Assembly: GCA_965225795.1 (NCBI GenBank)
Contig: OZ245324.1
Span: 1,736,001-1,800,000, forward strand
Direction: 5' to 3'
Origin: Bin90 sp965225795
GTDB taxonomy: Bacteria > Chloroflexota > Dehalococcoidia > Lucifugimonadales > JADFKI01
Length of the DNA stretch: 64,000 bases
Shown: one piece after another, positions 52,684 to 61,949 of the stretch
Layout: every line of letters starts with the position of its first letter
Numbering within the stretch: the first letter of the stretch is position 1
Made by a program: the position numbers and the translations under genes
The notes under the pieces: generated by a model
Told to the model about the DNA's origin: nothing
Database searches by the model: none
What the model saw: the letters and a program-made list of their open reading frames with translations, nothing else

Positions 52684-52882
52684 GGTGAGAATGGCACAAG
52701 AAGGGGCAGCAGCACAGCTCTGGCACGATTGCAGGAAAACGCATTTACGTGGTGTTAGACTGCTCTACGCTATTTCGGTCTGGTCACACACGAGGCAAAC
52801 CGGTACTCCTCGAGCGACGATCTGATGATGGTCCGCTCAGTGGTGGCGTGTCCCGGGCAACCTGCCAGAACTGCCTATTGGT

Positions 52883-53722
52883 TTAGCCTTCCAAATCCTG
52901 AAGTTGCTGCAAAATCGTCTCAGGCTCTGGTCGATCTCCCGTGCTGCCGACGTACTTCCATCGAATTACGCCGTTCCTGTCTATGATGAACGTGGACGGC
53001 TTGGCGATGTTGTTGTCGGCAAGCACTCCGTAATCATTTATGACTGCCCTGTCAGAGTCGGATAGTATGGGGAAAGGTGCTCCCCACTGGTGTGCGGCCC
53101 CCTCGGCTCCCTGGAGATTGTCGGCGCTGACTGCGAGGATGATGGCGTCCTCTTTTTCTATCGCGGAGTAGTGATTCGTCAGCTCGACGAGCTGAGCGCG
53201 GCAGAACGGTCACCAGAATGCCCGATAGAAGACCAAAACCACGTTCTTGTCGCCTCTGAAAGCTTCAAGGTTGAATTCGCCACTGCGAGCGCTCGGCAGG
53301 GTAAAGTCCGGCGCTAGGTCGCTGACATTCGTGCCGACCTGGAGTGAAGGCGCTGCTGTCGGCTCCGGCGTGGATGTAGGAACGGCAGTTGCAGTTGCGG
53401 TCGGGGGCACTGGCCTCGCAGTAGGGTTCGGTGTAGGAGTGACCGTCGTGGCTGAAGTTGGCTGAGTCGTCGGTGGGGGAGTATGAGTGGGTGCCACAGT
53501 CGTCGGTGTGCTAGTTGGAATTGCGGTCGGAGATGGCGGTGCGGGTGTGTCAACGCGGGCTACGACAGGAGCCGTAGTCGCCGTTGCCACAGGTGATTGC
53601 TTCACGGTTGACGCACTCGGTGCGGGCTGCGCGGCAGGCGCGCTTCCTCCACAGGCGAGAATGGCGGTGACAGACAGCGCGAGCGCCGTTCCTATGAGCG
53701 TGTGCTTGTAATTCAGGCCCAT
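52883..53722 (-). CDS. Redoxin-domain lipoprotein, probable selenoprotein (in-frame UGA at Sec171)
   Basis: Reading UGA at 53212–53210 as selenocysteine gives a 279-residue lipoprotein. The signal peptide ends in a lipobox (ILAC, C24). A 100-residue Pro/Thr/Ala-rich linker leads to an AhpC/TSA redoxin domain beginning LAPDFTLPSARSGEF. The UGA lies in FYRAFWUPFCRAQL, where relatives have WCPFC, forming a UxxC pair with C174. The frame continues 108 codons after UGA to TAA, through ILSDSDRAVINDYGV and TFIIDRNGVIRWKYVG, so the fold is complete. The start at 53722 has GGGAGG 13 nt upstream and yields a proper signal peptide; the frame is open to 53818. It should reduce peroxides or disulfides outside the membrane. 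Confidence 0.9.
53179..53195 (-). promoter_or_regulatory. SECIS-like stem-loop of the redoxin lipoprotein
   Basis: A perfect 7-bp stem, TCAGCTC (53195–53189) and GAGCTGA (53185–53179), closes a GTC triloop whose first base is G (53188). There are 21 nt between it and the UGA, within the bacterial SECIS range. Confidence 0.75.
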
Positions 53723-53884
53723 TGTCTTAAGGATGCCTCCCATCGTTGCTGACTGAAGTCGCTGATTCAGTCGACGCTTGTTACTTTTCCTCGTTGGATA
53801 ATGTAGCATAGCCGACACTAGACGGTTGCCTACAAATAATATGATGCTTGATTCGGCGAAAGGGTTGTCGCACGGCGGTTGGGA

Positions 53885-55276
53885 ATGAGTCGCGATTTAT
53901 CATTAGAAGCATTCCGGAACACTTCACTGAGCCTGTTCACCGACCTGTATGAGCTGACGATGGCGCAGGCGTATTGGCAGGCGAGCGTTACGGCACAGGC
54001 GTGCTTCAGCCTGTTCGTACGGCGTCTGCCGACGGATCGCGGATATCTGGTGTTCACAGGGCTTGAAGACATGCTGGATGCTCTGAGTGGCTTGGGCTTC
54101 AGTGACGATGATATCGTTTTCCTGAGTTCACTGGGACTGTTCGATGAGGACTTTCTGGATTACCTGCGATGCCTGCGCTTTGGCGGATGTGTTCGCGCAA
54201 TGCGGGAGGCAAGCATCTTCTTCGCAAACGAACCGGTGCTTGAGGTAACAGCCCCGGTGATAGAGGCCCAGATTGTCGAGACACTCCTGTTGAATCAGTT
54301 CAATGTGCAGACGATGCTGGCAACCAAGGCTGCGCGTGTGGTGAGCGCGGCGGACGGTAGGATGGTGGTGGACTTTGCGGCGCGGCGCACGCAGGGCATA
54401 GACTCGGCGGTCAAGTTTGCGCGCGCCGCTTACATAGCGGGGTTCGCAGGCACAAGTAACGTGCTTGCCGCCAAGCGGTATGGCATACCCGCAGTGGGCA
54501 CGATGGCGCACTCGTTAATCACTTCGTTTGATAGCGAATTGGAAGCATTCGGTGCCTACGCCGCGTCATTTCCTGAAAACTCCACGTTTCTTGTGGACAC
54601 ATACGACACGATCGAGGGCATACGAAACGCGATCACTGTTGCAGAGCGAATGAGGGAACAAGGACATGAACTTAACGCCATAAGGCTGGATAGCGGCGAC
54701 CTGCTGGCACTGTCAATCGAGGCGCGCTCGATGTTGGATGCGGCGGGGTTGCCTGAAGTTCAGGTGCTTGCAAGCGGCGGACTTGACGAATTTCAGATCG
54801 AGAGCCTGCTGAGTCTTGGAGCAACGATTGACGGCTTTGGCGTTGGGACGAATGTTGGAACTTCCGCGGATTATCCGTGGCTTGATTGTGTTTACAAAAT
54901 GGTGGAGTATGACGGCAAGCCCACTATGAAGCTCAGCGAAGACAAAGAAACGCTGGTGGGCGCAAAGCAGGTTTTCCGGTATGTGGGCGAGGACGGAATG
55001 TATGCAGGTGATGTAATTGGATGCGCCGACGAGCCGGCACCGGATGGGACGGAAATGCTGCTTTCGGAAGTAATGAGGGATGGCAGACGGCTGGAAGTCG
55101 CGCCCTCGCTGGCTGAATTGCAGCAGCGATGCTCCAGTGAAATTGGGCGTTTGTCGGACACGCAAAAGCAGTTGCGCTCACCTGACGAGTATCCCGTTCG
55201 AGTGAGCGAGAGGCTGCAGGCGCGCCAGCAGAGGGCGAAGCGGGACATTCTGCGCAAGTCAGTCAATCGAGAATAG
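53885..55276 (+). CDS. pncB: Nicotinate phosphoribosyltransferase
   Basis: PncB makes nicotinate mononucleotide for NAD salvage, which supplies nadE. The 463-residue protein contains FTDLYELTMAQAYWQ at the N-terminus, FAARRTQGIDSAVKFARAAYIAGFAGTSN (in two parts), the phosphorylated histidine segment AVGTMAHSLITSF, and IRLDSGDL and FGVGTNVGTS. The ATG at 53885 is preferred to a TTG at 53879. The next gene starts 26 bp later. Confidence 0.94.
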   Translation: MSRDLSLEAFRNTSLSLFTDLYELTMAQAYWQASVTAQACFSLFVRRLPTDRGYLVFTGLEDMLDALSGLGFSDDDIVFLSSLGLFDEDFLDYLRCLRFGGCVRAMREASIFFANEPVLEVTAPVIEAQIVETLLLNQFNVQTMLATKAARVVSAADGRMVVDFAARRTQGIDSAVKFARAAYIAGFAGTSNVLAAKRYGIPAVGTMAHSLITSFDSELEAFGAYAASFPENSTFLVDTYDTIEGIRNAITVAERMREQGHELNAIRLDSGDLLALSIEARSMLDAAGLPEVQVLASGGLDEFQIESLLSLGATIDGFGVGTNVGTSADYPWLDCVYKMVEYDGKPTMKLSEDKETLVGAKQVFRYVGEDGMYAGDVIGCADEPAPDGTEMLLSEVMRDGRRLEVAPSLAELQQRCSSEIGRLSDTQKQLRSPDEYPVRVSERLQARQQRAKRDILRKSVNRE

Positions 55277-55302
55277 CCGAGTAAGAACAAAGAGGTGAAG
55301 GT

Positions 55303-55866
55303 ATGGCGCGTGTTCCCTATGTTTCAAGAGAGGACTTGCCCGCCGAAAAGCAGTCGGTATACGACCACATCGAAGCGACACGGGGCGGCATAGACGGCAA
55401 AGGAATACCGAACTCTTTTCGGCTATTGTTGAACAGCCCAGACGCCGCCGAAGCCGTCGGCACGCTGGGCGAGCACATTCGGCTGGGTTCCACGCTTCAT
55501 CCTGCATTTCGAGAGACGGCGATACTTGGTGTCGCTCGCGCGCTCGATAGCCAGTATGTCTGGGCGCACCATGAGCCTATTGCAAGGTCTGTCGGCGTGC
55601 GCCCGCAGGTCATTGAATCGATTCGCAGCGGCAGGGCACCGATGGGCTTGCCGCCCAAAGAGGGAGTGTTCGCTCAGGCAGGCAAGGAATACGTGCGTAA
55701 CGGATCCCTTAGCGAGCGCACATTTCAGGCGGTCGAGCATCTGTTAGGGCCACAGGGAGCGGTAGAGCTTGTGGTCGTTATCGGATACTATGCGATGCTG
55801 AACGCGGTGCTTGGTTCACTAGGAATAGAGCTGGACGAGCACCTTGAGGCGTCCTTGCCCGTGTAG
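55303..55866 (+). CDS. Carboxymuconolactone decarboxylase family protein
   Basis: A 187-residue all-helical protein of the CMD/AhpD superfamily. The core segment reads FRETAILGVARALDSQYVWAHHEPIARSVGV, seen here in two parts. The redox CxxC of AhpD is absent: the WAHHE site instead resembles the true decarboxylase type, so a peroxidase role is unlikely. An AGAGGTGAAGG site precedes the ATG. The next gene opens inside its 3' end. Confidence 0.86.
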   Translation: MARVPYVSREDLPAEKQSVYDHIEATRGGIDGKGIPNSFRLLLNSPDAAEAVGTLGEHIRLGSTLHPAFRETAILGVARALDSQYVWAHHEPIARSVGVRPQVIESIRSGRAPMGLPPKEGVFAQAGKEYVRNGSLSERTFQAVEHLLGPQGAVELVVVIGYYAMLNAVLGSLGIELDEHLEASLPV

Positions 55867-57220
55867 GCTGGCGTGCCAGGATAACGATGACTGGAATCTC
55901 GATTTGACGAACGAATCTGACGACAACGCCGACGTGCCCGCTGCGGTGCGTGAGCGGACCTTACGTGACAAGCTGTCCACGCCCTCGTGGATACTGTACG
56001 ACTTCTCGGACACGATATTCTCTGCCAGCATTCTCACAATCTACTTTCCGCTATGGGTAACGCAGGACGCTGGCGGCACTGACGCTTACTTCGCTTTCGC
56101 ACTGTCGCTGTCCGCGCTTCTTGTGGCTATCACCGCACCGATGGCTGGCGCGGTGTCTGACCAGATAAATAGGCGCGTTCCGATGCTCGCTTTCTGCGTG
56201 CTGCTGTGCGCGGTATGCACTGGGCTGATCGGGGCGTTCGGCGGCTTGAGCGGGGGCCTGGCGCTTTTCTTCTTTGCTAACTTTCTGTATCAGACAGGGC
56301 TTGTTTTCTACAACTCACTTTTGCGTAATGTCAGCTCGGAGTCCGGGCGTGGCATAGTGTCGGGCATCGGCGTGGGCGCAGGTTATGTTGGGCTGTTCGT
56401 GGCATTTCTGCTGCTGGATCCCCAAGTCGAAAAATATGGCAACCAGTGGGCGTTCCTGCCGACCGCAGGGCTGTATGTGCTGTTCGCGCTGCCGCTCCTG
56501 CTGATCGTCAAGGATGTGGGCAGGATGCGGAGCATAACCCGAAATCTTATTGGCGAATCGTACAAACAACTTTACGCTACCCTCCGCAACGCGCGGCGGC
56601 ACAAGAACCTGTTCCGCTTCTTAGCGGCCCGCTTCCTATACATGGAGGCTATCAACACAGTCTCGTCCTTCTATGTGATCTATCTGGTGGGCATCAACGC
56701 ATTCACTCCGGAAGAGGCAGTGGACATGATAGTGAGACTAATCATGATTGCCGTAGTCTCGTCCGTCATCGCAGGCTTCATGGTGAGCAAGTTTGGTTCA
56801 AAAAAGGTGCTCACCGTTGCGATAGTCGGTTGGACTACTGTAGTAATTGCCGCTGCGCTGGTCAATGCAACCTGGATGTTCTGGGTAGTGGGCGCGGTAA
56901 CAGGATGCTTCTGGGGGGCGCCGCAGATTGCCGACAGGGTGATGCTGACGAGGCTAGCCCCGGAGGGGCAGTTGGGCGAGTTCTTCGGCCTGTTCCAGAT
57001 GTCAGGGAGACTGTCCGCCGTAGTAGGACCTGCTCTGTGGGGATTGACGACGACAACATTAATCGGCTTGGGCGAATGGCGTTATCGTGTTGCCATGCTG
57101 CTGGTGTCGCTGTTCTTAATAGGAGGGTTTGCGCTATTGCTTGCCGTGCGTGAGGAGCGCGACCCGCCCGACTTACTCACCTCTGACGAGCAGCCGCCTG
57201 CGAGTAAAGTCGTTGACTGA
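55844..57220 (+). CDS. MFS transporter, UMF1 (Atg22-like) family
   Basis: A permease of up to 458 residues with about 12 hydrophobic segments. The SWILYDFSDTIFSASILTIYFPLW segment (in two parts) is typical of the UMF1/Atg22 family, which exports amino acids or other metabolites. The longest frame opens with TTG within the upstream gene; later GTG codons (near 55936 and 55948) are equally plausible, and no clear ribosome site resolves this. Substrate unknown. Confidence 0.85.
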   Translation: MRRPCPCRLACQDNDDWNLDLTNESDDNADVPAAVRERTLRDKLSTPSWILYDFSDTIFSASILTIYFPLWVTQDAGGTDAYFAFALSLSALLVAITAPMAGAVSDQINRRVPMLAFCVLLCAVCTGLIGAFGGLSGGLALFFFANFLYQTGLVFYNSLLRNVSSESGRGIVSGIGVGAGYVGLFVAFLLLDPQVEKYGNQWAFLPTAGLYVLFALPLLLIVKDVGRMRSITRNLIGESYKQLYATLRNARRHKNLFRFLAARFLYMEAINTVSSFYVIYLVGINAFTPEEAVDMIVRLIMIAVVSSVIAGFMVSKFGSKKVLTVAIVGWTTVVIAAALVNATWMFWVVGAVTGCFWGAPQIADRVMLTRLAPEGQLGEFFGLFQMSGRLSAVVGPALWGLTTTTLIGLGEWRYRVAMLLVSLFLIGGFALLLAVREERDPPDLLTSDEQPPASKVVD

Positions 57221-57337
57221 AAATAGGCGCACTGATAAACTCTTTGGAACATATCTGCGGGCGCGCGCAATGCGTATATTGGCGTGTGGGGCGCGTCTTC
57301 AGATTTCCTTGATTGACAACGAAGATGGAGGATGCAA

Positions 57338-58792
57338 ATGACGACTATACAGTCAAAACAGGATGTTGCGCTGATGGCGCACCTGCTGCGAAGGGCTTCC
57401 TTCGGCGCGACCAGAAAAGAGGTCGAGCAGCGGATGGAAGCGGGTTACGAAGCCACTGTCGAGGACCTGCTATCGCGGTCGGCATCCTTCTCGATGCCCG
57501 AGGACATCATCCGCCGTTACCACGTTGACCAGTCCGACCTTCGCGGCGGCGCAGCCGCCGGAGCGCACTGGGTATATCGCATGGCGACGACCGAGAACCC
57601 ACTCGAAGAGAAGATGGCGCTGCTATGGCACCGTATATTCGCGACCGCCGCCACCAAGCTCATTCAGGCGCGTATGGTCGTGAACCAGGTGGAGATGTTC
57701 CGCAAATACGGCATGGGCAACTTCCGCGACCTGCTGGTGAACCTGTCGCGCGACCCCGGAATGCTGATGTGGCTGGACAATCAGGATAATCACAAGGGCT
57801 CTATCAACGAGAACTTCGGCAGAGAAATTCTGGAACTCTTCTCGATGGGAGTGGGCAACTACACCGAAGAGGACATCAAGGAGTGCGCTCGGGCGTTCAC
57901 TGGCTGGAGCGTGGTCAACCCTGACTACATGTCCATCAAGATGCGCAACAACACAGCCCGTCCTTACGGCTACATCGCATGGCAGTTCAACTACGATGAA
58001 GATGACCATGACCACGATGACAAGCTCTTCCTCGGCGAGAGGGGCGACTTCAACGGCGAGGATGTGGTGAACATAATCTGCAAGCAGGAAGCCACCCCGC
58101 GCTTCATCGCGCGCCACCTGTATCACTTCTTCGTCGCTGACGAATCTCCGGTCCCGCAGTGGCCTTACGAAGACCCTAAAGACCCAGAAGCCATCGACAT
58201 CATGACGCAGGCTTACTTCGATTCCGGTTACGACATCTCTGCGATGCTGCGGGTGATGTTCAACTCCGACTTCTTCAAGGACGAGGCTGTTCGCTTCGGC
58301 AGGATCAAGAGCCCGGCCGAGATGGTGGTCGGCACATTGCGACTTGCTGGCGGGCTTGAACTGCCGTCTATGGAGACATACGCGGCTGCGGGTGTGTGCT
58401 CGCAAATGGGGCAGGCATTGTACGCGCCTCCGAGCGTCGAGGGCTGGCAAGGTGGCAGCGAGTGGATCAACACAGGCTCGTATGTGCATCGGATCAACTT
58501 TGCGAGCAAGGTGCTCGGCAACCCGAATAAGCCGGGACTGCGCATGCTCATAAGCGATGTGCGGGATTACGCCGAAGATGGCGTGCTGGACGCGGAGGGG
58601 CTGGTTAATGCCTGCTTCGATGTCATAGGCCCGTTGCCCGTTCTGGATAGCACGCGACAGGGACTAATCGACTACGCCGCCAAGTGGGGCGACCTCACAT
58701 TCGATGACGACGATGCGACCGACTACGCCGAGCAGAAAATAGTTACGATGCTTCAAATGGCGGTGACTACGCAGGAGTATCAGCTGGCGTAA
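57338..58792 (+). CDS. DUF1800 domain-containing protein
   Basis: A 484-residue DUF1800 protein. The N-terminus has LLRRASFGATRKEVEQ, and further segments are MALLWHRIFATAATKL, GRNFGREILELFSMGVGNYTEEDI-like (here NENFGREILELFSMG), RAFTGWSV and FFVADESP. Its role is unknown; these proteins are usually paired with DUF1501 proteins. No signal peptide is seen, unlike many relatives. The ATG at 57338 has GGAGG 6 nt upstream. It is separated from its usual partner by two or three other genes. Confidence 0.88.
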   Translation: MTTIQSKQDVALMAHLLRRASFGATRKEVEQRMEAGYEATVEDLLSRSASFSMPEDIIRRYHVDQSDLRGGAAAGAHWVYRMATTENPLEEKMALLWHRIFATAATKLIQARMVVNQVEMFRKYGMGNFRDLLVNLSRDPGMLMWLDNQDNHKGSINENFGREILELFSMGVGNYTEEDIKECARAFTGWSVVNPDYMSIKMRNNTARPYGYIAWQFNYDEDDHDHDDKLFLGERGDFNGEDVVNIICKQEATPRFIARHLYHFFVADESPVPQWPYEDPKDPEAIDIMTQAYFDSGYDISAMLRVMFNSDFFKDEAVRFGRIKSPAEMVVGTLRLAGGLELPSMETYAAAGVCSQMGQALYAPPSVEGWQGGSEWINTGSYVHRINFASKVLGNPNKPGLRMLISDVRDYAEDGVLDAEGLVNACFDVIGPLPVLDSTRQGLIDYAAKWGDLTFDDDDATDYAEQKIVTMLQMAVTTQEYQLA

Positions 58793-58839
58793 TTTCATTG
58801 AAGCATTTCACACTCAGACCCAAAAATGAGGACGGCAAT

Positions 58840-59859
58840 ATGGCCACGCAGACAATCACAAAGCCCTTCATACTGAAATATTTGGATACAATCGGGTTTG
58901 TCGCCGACCAAGGAGGGCGGGGATTCCACCTGCCAACCGACATGGTGATACGCGAAGACGGCAGGATATTCGTCGCAAGTCGCAGCAACACGACCGCCCT
59001 GGATATCGTGGGCATTCAGATGGCGACCGTTGACCACCAATTCTTAGGTCAGCTATACGGCTATGGCAGGGGCGATGGCGAAATGATATGGCCCTCAGCC
59101 GTGGCGCTTGACAGCGACAATTTGCTTTACATGGCGGACGACTTTCTGCAGCGCGTAACAATTTATGATGCCGATGGCAACTTCGTCTCAAAATGGGGCA
59201 CGGTTGGCGCGGGCGATGGCGAGTTCGACGGTCCTTCGGGATTGGCATTCGACGCAGATGACAATCTGCTTCTCGTTGACCATCGCAACCACAGGGTGCA
59301 GAAGTTCACTAAGGACGGCGAGTTCATCAGCAAGTTCGGCTCTTTCGGGAGCGGCGATGGCGAGTTCAACCTTCCATGGGGTATCGCGCTCGACAGCGAA
59401 GGCTTGATTTACATCGCCGACTGGCGCAACGACCGCATACAGAAGTTCACGCCCGAAGGCGAATTCATCGCGGCGTTCGGTTCAACTGGTGATGGCGAAG
59501 GGCAGTTCAACCGCCCGTCAGGACTCGCTGTCGACTCTGACGGCAATATGTACATTGCCGACTGGGGCAATCAGCGAGTGCAGGTGCTCGACGCAGAAGG
59601 GAACTTCATCACGTCATTGCGGGGTGAAGCGACACTAGGGAAATGGGCGGTGGAATACTTGAACGCGAATGCCGACGAACTGGACGCGCGCTCGCGCTTC
59701 GTGCCTGAGTTCGAAGTAGATATCGAGGACGAGCACGAGGCATCGGCTCGCATCGAGTCATACTTCTGGGACCCGGTGACCGTCGTGCTGGACGAGCAAG
59801 AGCGCGTCTATGTGCTTGAGACCTGCCGCCATCGTTTCCAGGTGTATGAGAAGGTGTAA
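58840..59859 (+). CDS. NHL-repeat β-propeller protein
   Basis: A 339-residue NHL-repeat protein. Four or five blades are visible, with the repeats GEFDGPSGLAFDADDNLLLVD, GEFNLPWGIALDSEGLIYIAD and GQFNRPSGLAVDSDGNMYIAD (each shown up to 20 residues in the protein) about 47 residues apart, each followed by NxRIQKF or NQRVQVLD. No signal peptide is evident. The ATG at 58840 has a GAGGA site; the open frame from 58798 begins with TTG. Such propellers bind proteins or ligands. It lies between the DUF1800 and DUF1501 genes. Confidence 0.85.
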   Translation: MATQTITKPFILKYLDTIGFVADQGGRGFHLPTDMVIREDGRIFVASRSNTTALDIVGIQMATVDHQFLGQLYGYGRGDGEMIWPSAVALDSDNLLYMADDFLQRVTIYDADGNFVSKWGTVGAGDGEFDGPSGLAFDADDNLLLVDHRNHRVQKFTKDGEFISKFGSFGSGDGEFNLPWGIALDSEGLIYIADWRNDRIQKFTPEGEFIAAFGSTGDGEGQFNRPSGLAVDSDGNMYIADWGNQRVQVLDAEGNFITSLRGEATLGKWAVEYLNANADELDARSRFVPEFEVDIEDEHEASARIESYFWDPVTVVLDEQERVYVLETCRHRFQVYEKV

Positions 59860-59919
59860 CAATTCAGCCTGGTTCGTTTGATATCTATTATCAATGAAGT
59901 GGTGGCAAAGGAGCATGAA

Positions 59920-60348
59920 ATGCTTCGAAAATTGCTTGGCAGGGGTAACAGGAAAAACAGAAAAGGTCAGACGCCCACCATTGAAGATCCCTTGGTTGAT
60001 TTCCATTTCAGGGAATCTGAGATAAGGGAAGCCGGAGCTGTCGATGGAGAGCATTCCACCTCGTACGTCGAACAGATAAAGCAACTCAAACGCGAGAAAA
60101 GGCATCAAGAGGCAATAGAGTTGCTACTGAAAATCATTAATGCAACCGAATCTGAATCTAAAGTAAGTGGACTGGGCGTAGCCCCTGGCTATTATGAAGA
60201 CCTTGCAATAATTTATCGTAAAGAGAAGCGTTTCTCCGACGAAGTTGCAATACTTGAACGTTACGAAGCACAACCCAAAGCACATGGGGCATTGCCAAGG
60301 GTACTCGCAGAACGTTTAGTGAAAGCAAGGGAGTTAGTTAGCCAGTGA
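59920..60348 (+). CDS. Small helical (TPR-like) hypothetical protein
   Basis: A 142-residue protein beginning MLRKLLGRGNRKNRKG, with a basic N-terminus and a helical, TPR-like region (LKREKRHQEAIELLLKIINA, then GYYEDLAIIYRKEKRFSDEVAILERYE in two parts). The ATG at 59920 has AAAGGAG 7 nt upstream. Its base composition is more AT-rich than that of its neighbours. The stop overlaps the GTG of the antitoxin-like gene by 3 nt. Probably a recent insertion with that gene. Confidence 0.7.
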   Translation: MLRKLLGRGNRKNRKGQTPTIEDPLVDFHFRESEIREAGAVDGEHSTSYVEQIKQLKREKRHQEAIELLLKIINATESESKVSGLGVAPGYYEDLAIIYRKEKRFSDEVAILERYEAQPKAHGALPRVLAERLVKARELVSQ

Positions 60349-60675
60349 AGATTAAAGTAACGGCACAGGGCGTTACAATTCCCAAGTCGCTGCTGCCTGA
60401 TGTTGACGAGGTTGACATTCGGAGGCGAAACGGCGTGATTGAGGTTGCGCCGGTTGATGCGGACGCCCCCTTGCCTGAGTTGAGGGCGCAAATTCGACTC
60501 TGACAGGAAAGGTATTCCCGAGGATGATCCTCTATGGCAGTTAGGGCGCAGCCCCGTATATGATCCAGAAATCATGGATGCGTCTGTAAATCTTGACAAG
60601 TACATCTACACGGGGAATTCACTCTCTCATCCGTTCAGGGATAAGGGAATTAGGCAGGAGGAACGAACCTTATGA
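60345..60675 (+). pseudogene. Frameshifted antitoxin-like gene
   Basis: The first frame encodes a 52-residue product (60345–60503) starting MKIKVTAQGVTIPKSLLPDVDEVDIRRRNG, an SpoVT/AbrB-like antitoxin head. A +1 shift near 60490 leads into the expected tail: DDPLWQLGRSPV and ASVNLDKYIY, the C-terminal motif of such small antitoxins. So the gene seems to have lost or gained a base. No PIN-type or other toxin follows. The second frame ends by overlapping the DUF1501 start. Confidence 0.6.
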
Positions 60676-61805
60676 GCAGCAATGGCAAGAACCGCAAACT
60701 GGTAGTGGTGCAGCTTTCGGGTGGCAACGACTACCTGAATTGCATTGTGCCCTACAACGACCCGCTGTACATCGACAACCGCCCGAATATCCGCATCTCC
60801 GAGGAGCGCGCCATTCCGCTGGATGATAACTACGGGTTCAACCCCGGCATGGGGCCCGTCAAAGACTTGTGGGACGAGGGAAAAGTCGCCATCGTACATG
60901 GCATTGGGTATCCCACCCCGAACCGCTCGCACTTTCGCTCAATGGACATCTGGCATACTGCCGAGCCGACCAAGGTGGGCGATCAGGGCTGGCTCGGTCA
61001 GGCGCTGCGTGAGATGGATCCCAGCGGCGAAAATGTGGTCGGCGGCGTGAACTTCGGCGCAGGCCTTCCTCGCGCCCTCGTATCGCCCGGTGTTCCGGTG
61101 GCGTCGGTAACCGACCTCGAAAGCTACGGCTTGCTCAACAACATTGACGGCGCGGACCAGCGCGCTGAGGCACTTGAAGTCTTCGCTAACATGTACTCTC
61201 AGGCGATTGGCAGCGGGCCCGTGATGGACTTCCTGAGCAAGACAGGATTGGACGCACTGCGCGGCGCTGATATCCTGCAGACGGCCCCGCAGAAGTACCA
61301 GTCCAATGTGGAATACGGCTCGGACTCCTACGGCAAGAGCATGAAGGGCGTGGCACAGGTCTTGCTCGCCGATGTGGGGACGCGCATCTGCTACACGCAG
61401 CATGGCAGCTTCGACACGCACACCAACGAGGTCGCGCTACAGGAGCGGCTGCTGACGGATATTTCCGGCGGCATCTACGACCTGTACACAGACCTGAAGC
61501 AACACAACGCCAGCGAGGATGTGCTGATGCTGGTCTTCACGGAGTTTGGCAGGCGCGTGAAGGACAACGGCAACGGCTCAGACCACGGCTCAGGCGGCGT
61601 GTCGTTCCTGATTGGCGACGGCGTGCGCGGTGGGCACTACAACGAGTACCCGTCACTGGAAGCCCACACACTGGTTGAGGGCGACCTTGCCTTCAACTTT
61701 GATTTCCGTGGTCTCTACACCGAGATACTGGAAGACTGGCTTGAAGTCGAGGCGAAGCCAATCGTTAAGGGCACCTACGAAAAGGTCGGCGCGCTGGCGG
61801 TGTAG
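60672..61805 (+). CDS. DUF1501 domain-containing protein
   Basis: A 377-residue DUF1501 protein of the alkaline-phosphatase-like superfamily. It starts VVVQLSGGNDYLNCIVPYND and contains NRSHFRSMDIWHTAEP, YTQHGSFDTHTNE and EFGRRVKDNGNGSDHGSGG, which carry the potential metal ligands. Most homologues have a Tat signal peptide; this one lacks it. Role unknown. An AGGAGG site lies before the ATG. A terminator follows at 61828–61864. Confidence 0.88.
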   Translation: MSSNGKNRKLVVVQLSGGNDYLNCIVPYNDPLYIDNRPNIRISEERAIPLDDNYGFNPGMGPVKDLWDEGKVAIVHGIGYPTPNRSHFRSMDIWHTAEPTKVGDQGWLGQALREMDPSGENVVGGVNFGAGLPRALVSPGVPVASVTDLESYGLLNNIDGADQRAEALEVFANMYSQAIGSGPVMDFLSKTGLDALRGADILQTAPQKYQSNVEYGSDSYGKSMKGVAQVLLADVGTRICYTQHGSFDTHTNEVALQERLLTDISGGIYDLYTDLKQHNASEDVLMLVFTEFGRRVKDNGNGSDHGSGGVSFLIGDGVRGGHYNEYPSLEAHTLVEGDLAFNFDFRGLYTEILEDWLEVEAKPIVKGTYEKVGALAV

Positions 61806-61827
61806 TGTTCGTCAGTTGGCAATAAAG

Positions 61828-61864
61828 AAGAAGAGGCAGTTGAATGACTGCCTCTTCTTTTTTT
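61828..61864 (+). terminator. Intrinsic terminator after the DUF1501 gene
   Basis: A perfect 13-bp stem (61828–61840 with 61847–61859, AAGAAGAGGCAGT and complement), 6-nt loop, and a run of seven T. Confidence 0.93.
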
Positions 61865-61949
61865 GGCGGCTTGCGTTGGAGCTACTCTTGGATTCGTGCT
61901 ATTGTGATGACCAGCGATTTGGAACGCTCAACGAACGAATGAGGAACTT

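Noticed and set aside
55303..55866. AhpD-type peroxidase partner for the selenoproteins
   Set aside because: The protein lacks the AhpD CxxC motif, and no in-frame UGA is involved.
59100..59600. Periodic DNA similarity suggesting a repeat array
   Set aside because: It is explained by the NHL protein repeats; spacing follows about 47 codons and no CRISPR-like spacers exist.
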